DNA of 64,000 nucleotides from Chaetoceros tenuissimus (lineage: Eukaryota; Bacillariophyta; Thalassiosirophyceae; Chaetocerotales; Chaetocerotaceae). How positions within the stretch are numbered: the stretch's first letter is position 1; every line of letters begins with the position of its first letter. Positions 1 to 9,766 of this stretch are shown here, piece after piece. Made by a program: the position numbers and the translations under genes. Below the pieces are notes generated by a model that was not told where the DNA came from, did no database searches, and saw only the letters and a list, made by a program, of their open reading frames with translations. The stretch is taken from NCBI GenBank assembly GCA_021927905.1, contig BLLK01000075.1, positions 310,001 to 374,000 of the forward strand, written 5' to 3'.

Positions 1-23
1 AAACCTTAAAGAAATTTGAGTCA

Positions 24-1301
24 ATGTTCGATGGAACACTTGGACGTTGGAAAACGGATCCAGTAAAAATACAATTAAAAGAAGGAGCAAAAGCGGTTAA
101 TTCCAGATGGTACCCAGTTCCAAAAATCAATAAAGAAACCTTTAAGAAAGAGCTAGAACTGCTTGTAAAAATAGGAGTACTAGAAGTAGTACATGAATCA
201 GAATGGGGGACTCCCGTATTTATTATTCCAAAGAAGGAAGGAACTGTTAGATTTGTGACAGATTTCCGGAAGGTTAATGGACTAGTAGTTCGAAAGCCTT
301 TTCCAATCCCAAGAATTGCGGATACCTTACAACAATTAGAGGGATTCACTTTTGCGACAGCATTGGATCTCAATATGGGATACTATACAATCCCACTTGC
401 AGAATGTAGTAAAGATGTTACTACCATTGTTACTGAATTTGGTAAATTCAGATATACTTGTCTACCTATGGGAATGGTTGTCTCAGGTGACGTATTTCAG
501 TCAAAGATTTATGACTTAATTGGCGACATTGAAGGTGTACGCACTTACATTGATGACATTCTTTGCATCGGAACAGGCACTTTCGATGAACACTTATCAC
601 AACTGGAAGAGATCTTTCAGCGATTTGAAAATGCAGGACTGAAAGTCAATGCTTCAAAATGCAGCTTTGGATTACAGGAGATTCCTTATCTAGGCTACAT
701 CATTTCAAAAGAGGGACTGAGACCAGACCCAAAGAAAGTACAGGGGATCGTTGATCTTCATAAACCTCAAACAGCGAAAGAGATGAAATCTCTTATCGGT
801 ATGATACAATTTTACAGAGACATGTGGAGACGACGCTCTCATATCCTATCGCCACTCATCGATGCTGCAGCTGGTAAGAAAGGTAAAATGAAAATTACTT
901 GGACAGAAGAAATGGATGATGCCTTCATCCAACTTAAACAAATGGTAACTGAAGAAGTCTTCTTAACCTACCCCGACTGGAGTAAACCATTCGATATACA
1001 TACCGACGCATCTGATAAACAGCTCGGTGCTGTAATAAGCCAAAATGGAAAGCCTATTGCATTCTTTAGTCGACGACTATCAAAATCGCAAAGAAATTAT
1101 ACCACAACTGAGAAAGAACTTCTCTCTATTGTTGAATGTTTGAAACAATTTCGAAATATTCTGTTTGGATATGAGATCAATGTCTACTCAGATCACAAAA
1201 ATTTAGTTTATGAAGCAACCTTGAGTGAATCTCAAAGAGTTATGCGTAGGAGTAGTTTGGACCTAATATTATACATATTGCCGGTGTTGACAACATCGTA
1301 G
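24..1301 (+). CDS. Retroelement part: reverse transcriptase and RNase H
   Basis: Part of the Ty3/gypsy element. The reverse transcriptase palm carries the YIDD catalytic box (around bases 545-560) and the flanking LPMGM and LGYIIS blocks. The RNase H-like domain follows (about bases 1000-1230), with DIHTDASDKQLGAVI, FFSRRLS and a TEKELLSIV block typical of gypsy elements. It would copy the element RNA into DNA and degrade the template. The protein starts upstream of the window. Confidence 0.85.
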   Translation: MFDGTLGRWKTDPVKIQLKEGAKAVNSRWYPVPKINKETFKKELELLVKIGVLEVVHESEWGTPVFIIPKKEGTVRFVTDFRKVNGLVVRKPFPIPRIADTLQQLEGFTFATALDLNMGYYTIPLAECSKDVTTIVTEFGKFRYTCLPMGMVVSGDVFQSKIYDLIGDIEGVRTYIDDILCIGTGTFDEHLSQLEEIFQRFENAGLKVNASKCSFGLQEIPYLGYIISKEGLRPDPKKVQGIVDLHKPQTAKEMKSLIGMIQFYRDMWRRRSHILSPLIDAAAGKKGKMKITWTEEMDDAFIQLKQMVTEEVFLTYPDWSKPFDIHTDASDKQLGAVISQNGKPIAFFSRRLSKSQRNYTTTEKELLSIVECLKQFRNILFGYEINVYSDHKNLVYEATLSESQRVMRRSSLDLILYILPVLTTS

Positions 1302-1318
1302 CTGATACACTTAGTCGC

Positions 1319-2641
1319 TTGAGAAGCAACAATGTTGAGGAGGACGAGATTGAGTCCACCGACACTAAAATACAAGAATTATTTGCAAACAGACGAGTAA
1401 GAAGTATTCAAGCTGATTTCCCATTGGAGAAGAAGTTACTCCGTGAAGAACAACAAAAGGAATTGAAGAAAAGAAATTCCAAAATAAAGAAACTTTTAGA
1501 TGAAAAGGATTCTGAATACAAAATCAAAGAACTTGATGGATTCGAGCTCATAATGTACAAGGACAAAGTATATGTTCCAGAAACCTTAAGAGAGAGCACT
1601 CTCCATTGGTATCATCATTACTTAAATCACCCTGGAGGAGATCGTCTAGGTAATACGATAAAAGAAACATGCTATTGGAAAGGACTTTCCAATCAAGCTA
1701 AAGATTTCGTAAAGACTTGTGAAGTCTGTCAACAATATAAAAAGAAGCGCAGATATGGAATTATACCTGCGAAAACAATAAAGGAATTAGTACCATGGAG
1801 GACGGTACATGTCGACCTGATCGGTCCATATTCAGTAACAGCTAAGCAGATACAGCCTGGCGGTGAAATCAAAGAAGTAGAGCTGAAGCTCACTTGTATG
1901 ACGATGTTAGATCCCGCAACCGGATGGTTCGAGATCGCACAAGTACCATATTATAGTATTGACGAAGTCAAAGAAGATAAAGATGATTTAATTGACAAAA
2001 CATCAGCTAGAATTAGCTTGATATTCGAACAAACATGGCTGAGTAGATATCCTCGACCAGAAGAAGTCGTTTGTGACAACGGCTCTGAATTTAAATTACA
2101 TTTCATGACTTTGCTCAAAGATTTTGACATAAAGCCAAGACCTACCAAAGCGGAGAACCCGCAGGGTAACTCACCTGTTGAAAGAGTTCATCAAGTAGTA
2201 CAAAATATGATAAAGACAAAACAGCTAGATAGCTATGAATTTGATTACATAGATCCTTGGGGACCTATCTTAAGTTCAGTTGGTTGGGCAGTACGAGCTT
2301 CGTACCACTCAACATTGCAAGCGACGCCTGCACAACTTGTATTCGGAAGGGATATGATGTTTAATTTATCCAAGGCAATCGACTGGAAAGCGATTACCGA
2401 AAGAAAACGCAAGCAGATTGCTCGCGATAATGAAAAAGAGAATGCTGCACGCATCTCCCATCAATATAAAGTCGGAGACAGGGTTCTTAAAACGACTAAC
2501 CGTATCCTTAGAAAGTTTTCTAAGAAGAAGAGTGATCCATACCAGATCATCGCCATTCATACCAACGGTACAGTGACAATCCAGAAAGGTGTTACTCAAG
2601 ACAGATTATCAATCAGACGTATTGAACCATTTAATGAATAG
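1319..2641 (+). CDS. Retroelement part: integrase
   Basis: Part of the same Ty3/gypsy element. The H2C2 zinc-binding region (HHYLNHPGG ... CEVCQQY) lies at about bases 1605-1740. The DDE core follows, with the first Asp in HVDLIG (about 1810), the second in CDNGSEF (about 2075) and the Glu in PQGNSPVERVHQ (about 2160-2195). A basic C-terminal tail resembles the usual GPY/F-type end. It would insert the DNA copy into the host genome. Confidence 0.85.
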   Translation: MRSNNVEEDEIESTDTKIQELFANRRVRSIQADFPLEKKLLREEQQKELKKRNSKIKKLLDEKDSEYKIKELDGFELIMYKDKVYVPETLRESTLHWYHHYLNHPGGDRLGNTIKETCYWKGLSNQAKDFVKTCEVCQQYKKKRRYGIIPAKTIKELVPWRTVHVDLIGPYSVTAKQIQPGGEIKEVELKLTCMTMLDPATGWFEIAQVPYYSIDEVKEDKDDLIDKTSARISLIFEQTWLSRYPRPEEVVCDNGSEFKLHFMTLLKDFDIKPRPTKAENPQGNSPVERVHQVVQNMIKTKQLDSYEFDYIDPWGPILSSVGWAVRASYHSTLQATPAQLVFGRDMMFNLSKAIDWKAITERKRKQIARDNEKENAARISHQYKVGDRVLKTTNRILRKFSKKKSDPYQIIAIHTNGTVTIQKGVTQDRLSIRRIEPFNE

Positions 2642-3482
2642 ACAATTCATTTTTATTTTATTCTAGGTCACTGCACAGATTGTGGAGGACCCTGCCGTAG
2701 ATACTCTGATATGGATATTTATAATCGGCTAAATGACCTGATCGTGTCACGATCTAGGCTAAAATTCTTATGATACAATAGCCCCTTCCGCGATAGAGTC
2801 TTGTTGAAGCAAAAGATACGGAGAAGCGTTGTGCTCTCTGTCGAGAAGCCAACGACCTCTTTTTAAGTAACTAATCTAATCACAATTAACTTACCCACTT
2901 AGATATCTTAGGCATAATACAAATTGCTACTTCTTCCTACTACTACCTTCAGGTAATTGGTTTTACAAAAAAGAAAATCACACACAACGAACAAAGATAT
3001 TAATATATATCAATTGCATGAGTAAAGTTTACTACATATATTTATCTTTAGATCATCTCTTTTCCTTTCTGTATTCAAATGCATTTTTATCAAGCAACTA
3101 TGTGTGTTGAGATGGTGTTGAGATTTTGTAAAATTGTGTTTTACTGGCACAGAGAATAGGATATGAGCTTATTTCATTTGCATCAAAATCTGTCGCATTT
3201 CGAGTGTTTTACTTAAGCCTCTAGATTTTTAGATTTGCGACTTTTTTACTCTGATCTTGGCGCCACCAGCCCGCAGTTGTTTTTAGTTCTTCTTTTACAG
3301 TTACAATCTATAACGGTTACTCGTCCAATCATAAAATGAAAAAAATCTTTTATATTAGTTGAAAGTACATATTCGACTACTCACTATATCAATCGAGCAA
3401 AAATATTTCAACATGATTTCTGGCATAAGAATTTCTTTCTAGAAAATCTACTTTACACTACAACATGCACGTGTCAAATACT
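2642..3482. other. Spacer after retroelement; probably holds the right LTR
   Basis: No host gene is visible. The first few hundred bases should contain the right LTR of the gypsy element. A purine-rich stretch at about 2680-2690 could be the polypurine tract, but LTR ends cannot be fixed because the left LTR is outside the window. The rest is AT-rich. Confidence 0.4.
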
Positions 3483-3680
3483 CAAGCTGTGAAAAGAGTT
3501 AGAAGAATGTATCGTTTCATTACCTTGTGCTGGTCTACATCCGCATAAGGATTTGCCTCGAGGTATTTTGCTGGAGTAATACCAAGTGCATTGGGAACTT
3601 GAAAGTTACTTAGACCTCTGCGTCTAACTATTCCATATACAATGTCTTCCATAGGGTTGAATGTTGAGCACGCTGGTTTT
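3483..3680 (-). pseudogene. C-terminal relic of a leucine-rich-repeat (BspA/LRR_5 type) protein
   Basis: On the minus strand one frame reads a segment with NPMEDIVYGIVRRRGLS, NALGITPAKYLEANPY and ADVDQHKV before a stop. The block TPAKYLEANPY plus a DQHKV tail is the usual ending of the expanded diatom LRR_5 (BspA-like) proteins. No start codon or leucine-rich repeats are visible upstream in the next 200 bases, so this is most likely a truncated remnant; an exon of an unseen spliced gene is the alternative. The family call rests on my memory of that C-terminal motif. Confidence 0.4.
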
Positions 3681-3783
3681 TAAGATGTATATCAATAACA
3701 CCGATACATCAATTTGATAATGTCCATTCGTCAGCCGTATCGAATCAAATACAAACTAGAAACCGATTTTTTGTGCATAACTG

Positions 3784-3802
3784 TCTCTCTCTCTCTCTCT
3801 CT
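3784..3802. repeat. (TC)n microsatellite
   Basis: About nine perfect TC units in the spacer upstream of the phosphoesterase 3' end. It is likely to vary in length between alleles. Confidence 0.9.
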
Positions 3803-3887
3803 AAGTAAAGTCTTAATCATCTAGACGGATTCATCTACACAACAGGGAGCATCAGTTATAAGATTCGAAAGTCTACATTCCAATTGC

Positions 3888-4499
3888 TCACGTCGACCAT
3901 TTGATTCTTGCAATTTCTTTCCAATTCTTGACTCCATCTAATGAACTAGGATCCGTTTCAAATAAAGCCAACTCTGTCGATTCGAAATCTTCCGGATAAT
4001 ATTTCACAAACCTTGCAAGCGGTTTAGTAGAATATGCAAAAGATAAATGTGGCTCATTCGTAGGTGGTCGAAATGTATCTTGAAAATCAACATTGTCAAA
4101 ACTATTCATAGCCATCCTTGCTTCAAAGCCTTTTTCATCATCAAATAGAATCTTACGAGCGAGAAAGATACTCTGCATGAATTTCTGTTCTCGTTTCAAT
4201 ATAGCAACTGTGGATTGATTCCATTGATACTCTTGTTTCTCTTGATTGTATCCTTCCACTATTCCTAAATCTTTATCAAATGTACATGGAATCGCTCCAA
4301 AATTTGAAAAAGACTCTTTTAAATTCTGAATGATTTGGGGAAGCTTATGAGACTCGACAGCTTGCTCGACATATCCGGAAGCAATTGTAATGTGTGGCAG
4401 AAATGTTGGCGTCTTGTCAATTTTTGCAAGTTCTTGAATCTCTTTTTCCAGTGGTTTATAAATATGCTTAGGTGGTATCAGCCATAGGGATACCTTCAT
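3888..4499 (-). CDS. 2H phosphoesterase (cyclic phosphodiesterase-like)
   Basis: A 203-residue protein with the two short His motifs of the 2H phosphoesterase superfamily: PHITIASG near residue 40 and PHLSFAYS near residue 160. The length and the MKVSLWLIPP start match plant and fungal cyclic nucleotide phosphodiesterases (CPDase, Cpd1), which open ADP-ribose 1'',2''-cyclic phosphate left by tRNA splicing. No signal peptide is seen, so it is probably cytosolic. The start is the first ATG of the frame, and the conserved N-terminal strand begins at residue 2, so nothing seems missing. The exact substrate is inferred from the family. Confidence 0.8.
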   Translation of the reverse strand: MKVSLWLIPPKHIYKPLEKEIQELAKIDKTPTFLPHITIASGYVEQAVESHKLPQIIQNLKESFSNFGAIPCTFDKDLGIVEGYNQEKQEYQWNQSTVAILKREQKFMQSIFLARKILFDDEKGFEARMAMNSFDNVDFQDTFRPPTNEPHLSFAYSTKPLARFVKYYPEDFESTELALFETDPSSLDGVKNWKEIARIKWST

Positions 4500-4797
4500 C
4501 GTAGAAATAGTTGTACATTTTCAAATAAAAGAGTGTGTAGCTTTTAGATTGAAAATGGTGACTAGCTAGGGGAAAGCTAGAAGGTTCATTTTTGGTCAAC
4601 TTGTCGTCGGGGCACAATGACGGGGGGAAGGAATAGAATAGCTAGGCACAATGCTACGTAGTAGCAGCACGATAGGATGTTTGAACAAGGAAAAAACAAC
4701 GCACAACGGTTCAAATACAGAAAATGAGTCTTCTTCAAGGCTTGTGACTAGATCCCTCCCACTTCTACCCTGGGGTTAGTTTTCACATTGTATCACA

Positions 4798-5034
4798 ATG
4801 AGGGTCCGCAAATTACTTCAAAGTGCGTCATCGAAGCTAGGCAATGGTTTAGATAGCCAAACAATGGAGGATATTCTGCATTCTCTACGACAAAATGATA
4901 TGATGAATTGTATGCCTTATGTATGTACCGTGTTAAGTCTACTCGTCTTCTTCCGGACTTCTCTCCCCGGCAAAAACTGTATGCAATATAAATACATGTT
5001 TTTCATTCCTCTTGATCCGGGGAAAAACCATTAG
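4798..5034 (+). CDS. Small hypothetical ORF, doubtful
   Basis: A 78-codon frame. The first roughly 42 residues have ordinary protein composition, but the rest, after a GTATGT sequence that could be a splice donor near 4920, looks non-coding. No second exon could be found. It is not recognised and may be chance. The stretch 4500-5147 otherwise holds only spacer between two minus-strand genes. Confidence 0.2.
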   Translation: MRVRKLLQSASSKLGNGLDSQTMEDILHSLRQNDMMNCMPYVCTVLSLLVFFRTSLPGKNCMQYKYMFFIPLDPGKNH

Positions 5035-5147
5035 TGCATATGAAATGAATCTTTGGATGAAGAATATTCTACTCAATGTAAATTTAACAGCTAGTCTAAT
5101 ACTTATAATTGTTATTAATTACAAATGAAAACCTACATTCAAAATCT

Positions 5148-6953
5148 TTATAGACCATCGTTGAGCTGTGCTTCTTCATCTTCTTCGATCCCATCACTAT
5201 CTTTTCTCTCTTCACAAAGTTCCTCATCTTCTTCATGAAACTCATCTAAATCCAATTCTTGACTACTATTATTTCGTGTTGTCTCCGTGATACGATGATG
5301 AGCTTCATCCTCCACAACTCTTTGATAATTCCTATAAATATCTAAATTAATGTCATCTCCAAAACTAAAACCTTGTAGTGCTTTGTAACTTGATGATTTT
5401 GATGCAGTTTCCTGTTCTGTGGAAATTCTCTCTTGCTTTGGTATTTCTTCCTCCTCATTACATATTTCTTCATCTTCCAAGAATAAATTGCTATTGGAGT
5501 TGATTTCCTGTTTTGCATGTTGTGACTTGTCAAGTTCGTTGGAATTAGGTGACAAGTCAAATCTGACTCCTGTATATGTCACACTTGATGGGTTGCGATT
5601 TTGATTATATTTCTTTTTCCACTTCTTTTGTTTTTCAGATTCAATTAATGGTAACACATTCTCATCCGATTTGATACTAGAGTCATCAGTTGCATAGTTT
5701 TGCAATTGGTCCTGTTTTACCAAATTGAAATCATGAAATAGAATAGGATCTTGTGTATTCATTCCAAATAGTACAAATCTTATTATTCCAAAGTTTGATC
5801 CATCATAACTCAAATTCAAAGCATGACACTTGTGAGCAATGAAAATGATACAATTGAAAATTCCCTGTAGGGGGACGATGGAACTCGTGAAGATATGAAA
5901 TGACTTGGAAATACTGGCGGCGTGCTTTAATCCACATATGAAAACTATATGTGTGAATGCATATACAGATATGTATACAGCAGCTTGCATTGTCATACAT
6001 CTTGTTTCACGATGAAGTGCTCTAATTTGCCTACGACTGGCTCGTTTTGTTCGTCGAGTTTGTTGTCTCAATCTTGAGGATAGAGCGTATTCTTCTCTCT
6101 GTGCCCTTTCTTTTTTTGTAAAGGCTATGAATAGAGTGATGAAGCTCACTATGATAACTATGAGGTTGATAGATAGATAGGAAACGAATGCATTGATGAA
6201 GGAGAAGTATTGAGATACTGAAACTTTCTCGTCTTTCTGTAAATCAGAAGGAAACCCATGGGCTTCTTCCTCTTCTTCAGGAACGATGGACTGTAAAGAA
6301 GTCTCTTCTATTGCTGAATCTAGTGCATAAACTTCGCTATCCTTTGTATAAAGTATACAAGAAGCATCATATGGCGAAGGATTATAAAGCCTAAATGCTA
6401 GAGGCAAAGCAGAGCAAACTGCAGCAAATAAAATAGGACAGAGAACCAAAACGGGTTCGCAGTATTTCTTCATAGTCTCTATATGCAGTTGGAAACCCAT
6501 CCAGCAAACGTAGAATATACAAAGGGATGCATTCATAGCAAACGTACACCTATAAAAATAAAAATTCAGTTAGTATATTTACCTTGAAAAGGCAAACAAG
6601 GGATCGACTTTTCTAGAAGGGCTTTTCTTAGCTGCCTTTTTCGTGTTGTAGATTCGATTCTTGATCGGAGTAATCTAGCTGCAAACATATAAAATGGTTT
6701 CATAAACTTACAGTATTCCAAAGTAGTAAAAGAATGCTTGTGTACTGCAATCTCTTCCTTCTTCTATTGTATCTGAATTTATAAAAGCAGAATGAGAAAC
6801 ACACCCTACAAAATTTGCAATGGCCATCGCGAAACATATCCGATGATATATGTTCGAGAGTTTCGTTGCCGACTTTAGTATCATGACTATCAGTAATAAA
6901 CTGAAGATCGACGATATACATGATATTACTTGAGGTACTTTGGATGGACTCAT
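5148..6953 (-). CDS. GPCR-like seven-helix receptor (cyclic-AMP-receptor-like), two exons
   Basis: Exon 1 (6712-6953) and exon 2 (5148-6549) are joined across a 162-base GTAAGT...ATAG intron; the junction completes a Leu codon and restores an unbroken third helix. Exon 1 encodes helices 1-2 and a Cys just before helix 3 (DCSTQAFFYYFG), where class A-like receptors have their disulfide. Exon 2 carries helices 3-7, with an inserted acidic loop between helices 4 and 5, and a cytosolic tail of about 190 residues rich in Glu and Ser that could be phosphorylated. I chose the Met directly before helix 1; an upstream Met (7076) would add 41 residues containing two telomere-like repeats. The ligand is unknown. 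It is a relative of the gene at 7552-8961. Confidence 0.7.
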
Positions 6954-7468
6954 TTTATTTTGATGTGTTAGGGTTAGGGTAGTATATTTTATGGAAAAAA
7001 TCACTTCTTCTGTGTGAATGTGCTCGATGTATGTTTGAGAGAACGTTTCACCAACAAGCCTCTGTTTATTGTTCAAGTGACGTTCTCAAAGCGGGACAAG
7101 ATTGATATAAGTGGATTGACCTATTATGACTATGAGGATGTTTTGAGAAAATGTTCAATCGTACCAATCGAGCGTGATCAAACAGCCTTTATTCGGTCCC
7201 GGGAAATCTTACTACGTACGTACAAGTATGTGATATGAATAATAGTGTTCATTACCTGTGCAGATTATGTTAGTCTATGTGGTTTTTGTTTTTTGTATCA
7301 AAATATCCAGAACCATCAGATAGCAATGCTGTATTCCATATTATGCTAGCTAATGATTTTAGAACCAAGAATCAAGTTGAGCCTTCGTTTTTTTTTCTGA
7401 TCTCAAATTTCTATGCTAAAATTGAGGACAGCCAGTTAAGCATTGTGCTAAATTAAATTTACATTATT
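6954..7468. other. Spacer between two head-to-tail receptor genes
   Basis: It holds the likely 5' region of the receptor ending at 6953 and the 3' region of the next receptor. Two TTAGGG units lie at 6968-6979. No further gene was seen. Confidence 0.5.
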
Positions 7469-7553
7469 TTACGAGTCATCTTGAAAGGATTCTACATTTG
7501 ATACACTGATTCCACTCTCATCAACAGCATTTTTTGCAGAACTAGGTGCAGTT
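7469..7553 (-). other. Possible alternative C-terminal tail of the receptor, other frame
   Basis: Directly after the receptor stop, another minus-strand frame stays open for about 28 codons and encodes an acidic tail (VDESGISVSNVESFQDDS) resembling the last residues of the annotated protein (DDVDSGVKISQVFQ). This could be a frame-shifted true end, a tiny unrecognised intron, or an old short duplication of the tail. Confidence 0.35.
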
Positions 7554-8961
7554 ACTGAAAGACTTGACTTATTTTCACTCCACTATCTACATCATCGCTT
7601 TCTTCATGAATCATGTTCAAGTCGGAAAAGCCGCCTAAATTATGACTCCATTTATCTTCTGATCGATAAGCTGGATTGCCTTCACTTAAATCTCCCAAAC
7701 TTCCTAGCATTTCAACATTTAAACTGTCAAAGCTTTGCCCAGGATCACACACTTCTTGTTGATATTGGTATGGTTTAGAAGATGCACCATATGCTGCCCG
7801 ACTACTCATACTTTTTACATTTTGTTGCTGCTGCTGTTGTTGTTGTTTTGAACGTTGATGTTGGAATTCATTTGGTACATGTCCACCCGATTGAATTACC
7901 ATACGAAAAGCTCGAAGCCAAGAAACGGAAGTATCGACTCTTTGAATTTGTCGTAAGGCTGGCCTTGTAAAGATAAGTACATTGAAAGCACTACTTAAAG
8001 GATATGACATGGCTGTGAATATTCGAAACCAGCCTGGCATATTGTCCAAAGGTATACCCCTTTGAAATAAAATAGATGCGATGATTGCTGGAATTTGACA
8101 TACAAACCAACCGGCAGCATACATTATGGCTTGTATCATTGTTTCCCTTAACAAACGTTTGCGAAGTTTGTATTGTTGCAATTGTTCTTCCGATGGATCA
8201 TTGGGTTGATCGCCATATCTTCGATCTTTGGTTAATACAGCATGCACCAATCCAGCCATACTAAAGAAAATGATTAACATAGATGTAGCAGATACAGAAA
8301 AGCTCACGAGTGCAAAATATTTGACATAGGTTGCAATTCGTGCGTCGCATTCTTCTCCATATATTTCTGGTTGTTGATTGCATCCAGTGGGTGTATTCGC
8401 TGCGGCACAAAATGTTCCACTAGGATATGTATTGTATATACCTGTGGCTATACTTGAGCATGCACCTGATAAAGCAATGAATAGTATCATGACATGTATT
8501 TTCGTTTCGAAGCGTCTTGTAAAGAGTTCATCTGACATGCGCTTTGACACTTTGCAATAATAAAAGAAGCATAACGTAGCATAGTAGAGAATGCTTGTAC
8601 TAGCTCCAAAAGAAAAGAAAGTTCCATTCAATACACATCCTGCACTAGAGTCGCTGAGTGCCCAATGAGCTATAGGGTCTGACTTTGTAACTAGGAAAGG
8701 TCCAGTGATGAATGCTAGTGAAAATAAAATATCGGAGAAACTAATGCAAAAAATGATTCTTTGATATGGGCTCGTCGTCTTCTTGAGGCTTTCTTTTAAA
8801 GATTTTCCTTTCTTTAGGGAAGAGAAAAAGGCTCTGCTTGCACTTGTGACGATCAGGACGGATGCTAGAAAGGAAATAAATGCACAGATGATTTGTGCAA
8901 TTGCATATGATTTCCAGAGCCGTGACGGATGTGTCCTCAGTCCTTCTGAAGCTTCCTTCAT
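7552..8961 (-). CDS. GPCR-like seven-helix receptor with polyglutamine tail
   Basis: A single long frame of 469 residues. Helix 1 (YAIAQIICAFISFLASVLIV) starts about residue 19, helix 3 follows a Cys (GCVLNGTFFSFGAS), and the second extracellular loop has four Cys (around residues 184-204). The third loop runs into FVCQIPAIIASILF (helix 6) and the helix 7 end reads FNVLIFTRPALR. The domain order matches the cyclic-AMP-receptor-like GPCRs of slime moulds and stramenopiles. The cytosolic tail contains about eight consecutive Gln. A CTAG acceptor-like site directly before the ATG suggests an upstream noncoding exon. The frame may end early: see the alternative tail at 7469-7553. Ligand unknown. 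Confidence 0.75.
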   Translation of the reverse strand: MKEASEGLRTHPSRLWKSYAIAQIICAFISFLASVLIVTSASRAFFSSLKKGKSLKESLKKTTSPYQRIIFCISFSDILFSLAFITGPFLVTKSDPIAHWALSDSSAGCVLNGTFFSFGASTSILYYATLCFFYYCKVSKRMSDELFTRRFETKIHVMILFIALSGACSSIATGIYNTYPSGTFCAAANTPTGCNQQPEIYGEECDARIATYVKYFALVSFSVSATSMLIIFFSMAGLVHAVLTKDRRYGDQPNDPSEEQLQQYKLRKRLLRETMIQAIMYAAGWFVCQIPAIIASILFQRGIPLDNMPGWFRIFTAMSYPLSSAFNVLIFTRPALRQIQRVDTSVSWLRAFRMVIQSGGHVPNEFQHQRSKQQQQQQQQNVKSMSSRAAYGASSKPYQYQQEVCDPGQSFDSLNVEMLGSLGDLSEGNPAYRSEDKWSHNLGGFSDLNMIHEESDDVDSGVKISQVFQ

Positions 8962-9766
8962 CTTTCTAGAGAAAAAAAAAAGATGTAGTATATATATATA
9001 TATAAAGCGTCCGGTGTTATTCGGGCGAAATGCAAATGTATTTGGATGTATGTTCCGTGTTCTGTAGTGTTGACGTTGTTTGACGAAGAACTTTGGACAT
9101 CCAATTAGTGTATCTACTTACGTTACTACTTATGGTACTCGCCTTCCAGTCTGTTGTAAAAATGTTTCATTGGTTGAGCTCCTCGGATAACTAAAAAATA
9201 ACCGCTTCATAAACCCTCACGAATCGATACACTAAGAAGAACGCCTTCCTGCCGTAGAATTGGTTTTATGTTTTTTTTTTAAATTATTTATATTTTTCAA
9301 ATATTTCTATATTTCAACATTGTTCAGAGAAATAATAGAGAATATCTAGAATAATGATGACAAGATTCAGAACAGGAATAAAAGAAAATGACGCTTTTAC
9401 TCTTGCGAATTAATTTTTATATAAAAAGATAGGATAAGTATTTGCAATTTGGAAGCGAAGCAAGTCAAAATGTATAAGTCTTTAGACGGTGTTCCCAGTG
9501 TGAAATGGTAATTTTTAATATAAATTGTTGACGGTGTTTACAGCAGTTTCAAGTTTTAGTATGTTACCACCCAGCTATGCCACTTTTATTACTGCAGTAT
9601 TGCAATGCTATTTTGCCAACTAGGTTTCTTTTCTACCATTATGATAACTCTCGTTATCTTACTGCTGTAAATATTATGCACCACATGTGATATAGCCTGA
9701 TATTCTACTACTACTTCACTACTACTCAAAGACAAGATATTCGTACCAACTCAATTACCAATAATT
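8962..9766. other. Spacer with short TA repeat
   Basis: An AT-rich region between two minus-strand genes. It contains a run of A and a short (TA)n tract at about 8987-9004. No coding signal was seen. Confidence 0.5.

Larger units (their letters stand above)
1..2641 (+). mobile_element. Ty3/gypsy LTR retroelement, 3' part of pol (left end outside window)
   Basis: The domain order reverse transcriptase, RNase H, H2C2 zinc finger, integrase core is that of the Ty3/gypsy group. The gag and protease region and the 5' LTR lie beyond the left edge. The right LTR should lie in the spacer after about base 2650, but with no partner copy in the window I cannot mark its ends. The visible part is long and largely open, with about one interruption, so the copy looks fairly young but probably not fully whole. 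Family assignment is firm; age is inferred only from how little decay is visible. Confidence 0.88.

Noticed and set aside
6968-6979. Two TTAGGG units upstream of a receptor gene
   Set aside because: Only two telomere-like units within gene-rich sequence; too short to mean a telomere or internal telomeric array.
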